DNA of 64,000 nucleotides, from contig CAKVEA010000001.1 in assembly GCA_934728355.1 (NCBI GenBank), positions 1 to 64,000 of the forward strand. The letters run 5' to 3'. Positions 62,915 through 64,000 of the stretch are shown piece by piece (position 1 is the stretch's first letter; every line of letters begins with the position of its first letter). The notes beneath the pieces are model-generated. The model did not search any database. It worked only from the letters and a program-made list of their open reading frames with translations, and was not told the DNA's origin. Origin of the DNA: an uncultured Eubacteriales bacterium (GTDB taxonomy: Bacteria; Bacillota; Clostridia; Oscillospirales; Acutalibacteraceae). The position numbers and the translations under genes were made by a program.

Positions 62915-64000
62915 CTATTGAGTATCTTCAAGTTCTTGAATATTTTCATTTAATGGCTTTTTCTCGATTGAATGGGCTGAAGCTTGCTGCGAAACATTTT
63001 CATCATCATTTTGAGGCTCCGGTTTTTCTTCTTCAGAAGTATCAATATGCTCTTCTTGTGTGAATTTTATTCTTGAGTGTCCTGTACAGCTTTCAGGCAT
63101 ACAAGAAGATTTATAATATCCTGTTGCAGTATTTGAACATCCCAAAGATGCTAATTTCCCACTTGACTTGCAATAAGCTGCTTCAATAACTTCCGGGTCA
63201 TAACTAAAGTCTATATTTTTTTTATCTTCCAAATATTTTGTCATAATATGTTTCCAAATTCGAATAGCAGCAGAAGTTTCACGAATTCTTTTCGGATTAT
63301 CATAGCCTGTCCAAATGCCTCCGACAGCATATGGAGTGACACCTATAAACCAACTGTCAAAATCATCATTTGTAGTTCCTGTTTTTCCTATAACATTCCA
63401 GCCGGAAATATTCGCATTTCTACCTGTGCCTTCAGGACCAACTATTACATTTCTTAATAGTCTGTTCATAATACTTGCGGTAGAAGAGCTTATAGCCTGA
63501 ATAGGTATATCATCCCGATGATCAAGCAAAACATGGTCATTCCTATCCGTTACATAAAAATAGCTGTAAGGTCTATAGTACTTTCCGCCATTTCCAAATA
63601 TCTGAAACGCTCCTGCCATTTCACGGGGTGTTACTCCGTAATGAGTTCCACCTGTTGAAAGAGCAGCTATAGAAGATGCATCACTGGAATCAAGACTTGT
63701 AAATCCGAGTTTTTTAGTTAGAAATTCATAGCTCTTCATAGGAGTAATCATATTTATTATTTGAGCAACAGGAGCATTTGCGGATTTTTCAAGTGCCCAC
63801 TGAAGTGTAACTCTTCCTTTATAGCTTTTATACCAGTTTTCAGGCCAACTTCTCATGGCTCCGTTTGCTCCGGGTATTTGAAGCGGCTCGTCGGGAATAA
63901 GCGAAGAATAATTGTATATTCCCTCTTCAATAACAGGTGTATAAGCTGCTATAGGTTTAATAGTAGATCCGGGTTGACGTCTTGCGAAATTTGCTCTGTC
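62915..64000 (-). CDS. Class A penicillin-binding protein, C-terminal part (runs off the window)
   Basis: The reading frame is open to base 64000, so the protein continues beyond the window; an internal ATG at 63856 is not the start. The visible 361 residues hold the transpeptidase domain: RRQPGSTIKPIAAYTP (SxxK serine nucleophile), EKSANAPVAQ (SxN) and IGKTGTTNDDFDSWF (KTG). A C-terminal extension rich in Glu/Pro/Gln (HIDTSEEEKPEPQNDDEN) is probably disordered. The N-terminal transglycosylase domain would lie outside. It makes and cross-links peptidoglycan (PBP1A-like). Confidence 0.93.
   Translation of the reverse strand, partial: DRANFARRQPGSTIKPIAAYTPVIEEGIYNYSSLIPDEPLQIPGANGAMRSWPENWYKSYKGRVTLQWALEKSANAPVAQIINMITPMKSYEFLTKKLGFTSLDSSDASSIAALSTGGTHYGVTPREMAGAFQIFGNGGKYYRPYSYFYVTDRNDHVLLDHRDDIPIQAISSSTASIMNRLLRNVIVGPEGTGRNANISGWNVIGKTGTTNDDFDSWFIGVTPYAVGGIWTGYDNPKRIRETSAAIRIWKHIMTKYLEDKKNIDFSYDPEVIEAAYCKSSGKLASLGCSNTATGYYKSSCMPESCTGHSRIKFTQEEHIDTSEEEKPEPQNDDENVSQQASAHSIEKKPLNENIQELEDTQ

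Noticed and set aside
63856..63858. ATG at 63856 as the start of the penicillin-binding protein
   Set aside because: The open frame continues to the window end and includes the SxxK active-site motif (RRQPGSTIKP), so the gene is only cut by the window.
1..64000. CRISPR arrays, insertion sequences, prophage, tRNA and rRNA genes
   Set aside because: I saw no regularly spaced repeats, no transposase, integrase or phage structural genes, and no cloverleaf with CCA-type ends in the gaps; a tRNAscan/Infernal run would be the decisive check.

Overview
The window is a contiguous, very AT-rich, gene-dense stretch of chromosome from an endospore-forming member of the Clostridia, probably Oscillospirales/Ruminococcaceae-like; the order-level placement is inference. 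The evidence for Clostridia is the sporulation set (SpoIVA, a SipL-type SPOCS/LysM coat protein, PdaB-like deacetylase, sigma-G, a DacF-like carboxypeptidase, SpoVD, SpoVAD, a GerA-type receptor operon) together with the SCIFF peptide and its radical SAM maturase, both hallmarks of Clostridia. I saw no tRNA, rRNA, CRISPR array, IS element or prophage.

Layout. 1-2.8 kb: an unknown 895-aa acidic/coiled protein with a near-consensus promoter. 2.8-9.5 kb (minus strand): spoIVA, sipL, a pdaB-like gene and a P-type Ca2+ ATPase. 9.6-11.2 kb: SCIFF precursor and maturase. 11.2-14 kb: sigG, dacF-like and rluB-like genes. 14-18.4 kb (minus): metK-pheS-pheT, with a PheT that lacks its usual N-terminal tRNA-binding domain. 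18.5-19.4 kb: three tandem small proteins that join a double-glycine leader to a Cys4 zinc-ribbon-like core. 19.4-24 kb (minus): the str operon rpsL-rpsG-fusA-tuf. 24.3-26.2 kb: a AAA+ ATPase that carries a signal peptide. 26.9-34.3 kb: a reduced dcw-like cluster (spoVD, mraY, ftsW/spoVE, murG) followed by a NifU-like protein and a GGGtGRT protein. 34.4-35.7 kb: a 58-aa orphan and spoVAD. 35.8-45 kb (minus): an exported orphan, acpP, a polar amino-acid ABC transporter, a Cys-rich CD1247-like protein, efp, a fourth leader/zinc-ribbon peptide, two related exported proteins, and a DUF421/DUF4363 pair. 45.1-48.5 kb: a surface-glycan cluster (sugar transferase, aminotransferase, O-antigen-ligase-like protein). 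48.6-56.7 kb: nfo, a large fused metallophosphoesterase, a VanY-type carboxypeptidase, gltX and glnS. 56.7-61.6 kb: an exported BspA-like leucine-rich-repeat protein and the gerA operon behind a textbook sigma-F promoter. 61.6-64 kb (minus): aspartate kinase and the 3' part of a class A penicillin-binding protein that runs off the window end.

Themes. Housekeeping (translation, SAM, cell wall) and sporulation genes are ordinary in content. The unusual layer is a set of orphan genes: exported proteins with no recognised family, an exported AAA+ ATPase, BspA-type repeats, and a four-member family of double-glycine-leader zinc-ribbon peptides transcribed from consensus sigma-A promoters. An exported ATPase only makes sense where ATP exists outside the cell, so a lifestyle inside or on a eukaryotic host is worth testing; this is inference only. 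The leader-peptide family is the best candidate for an undescribed system in this window.
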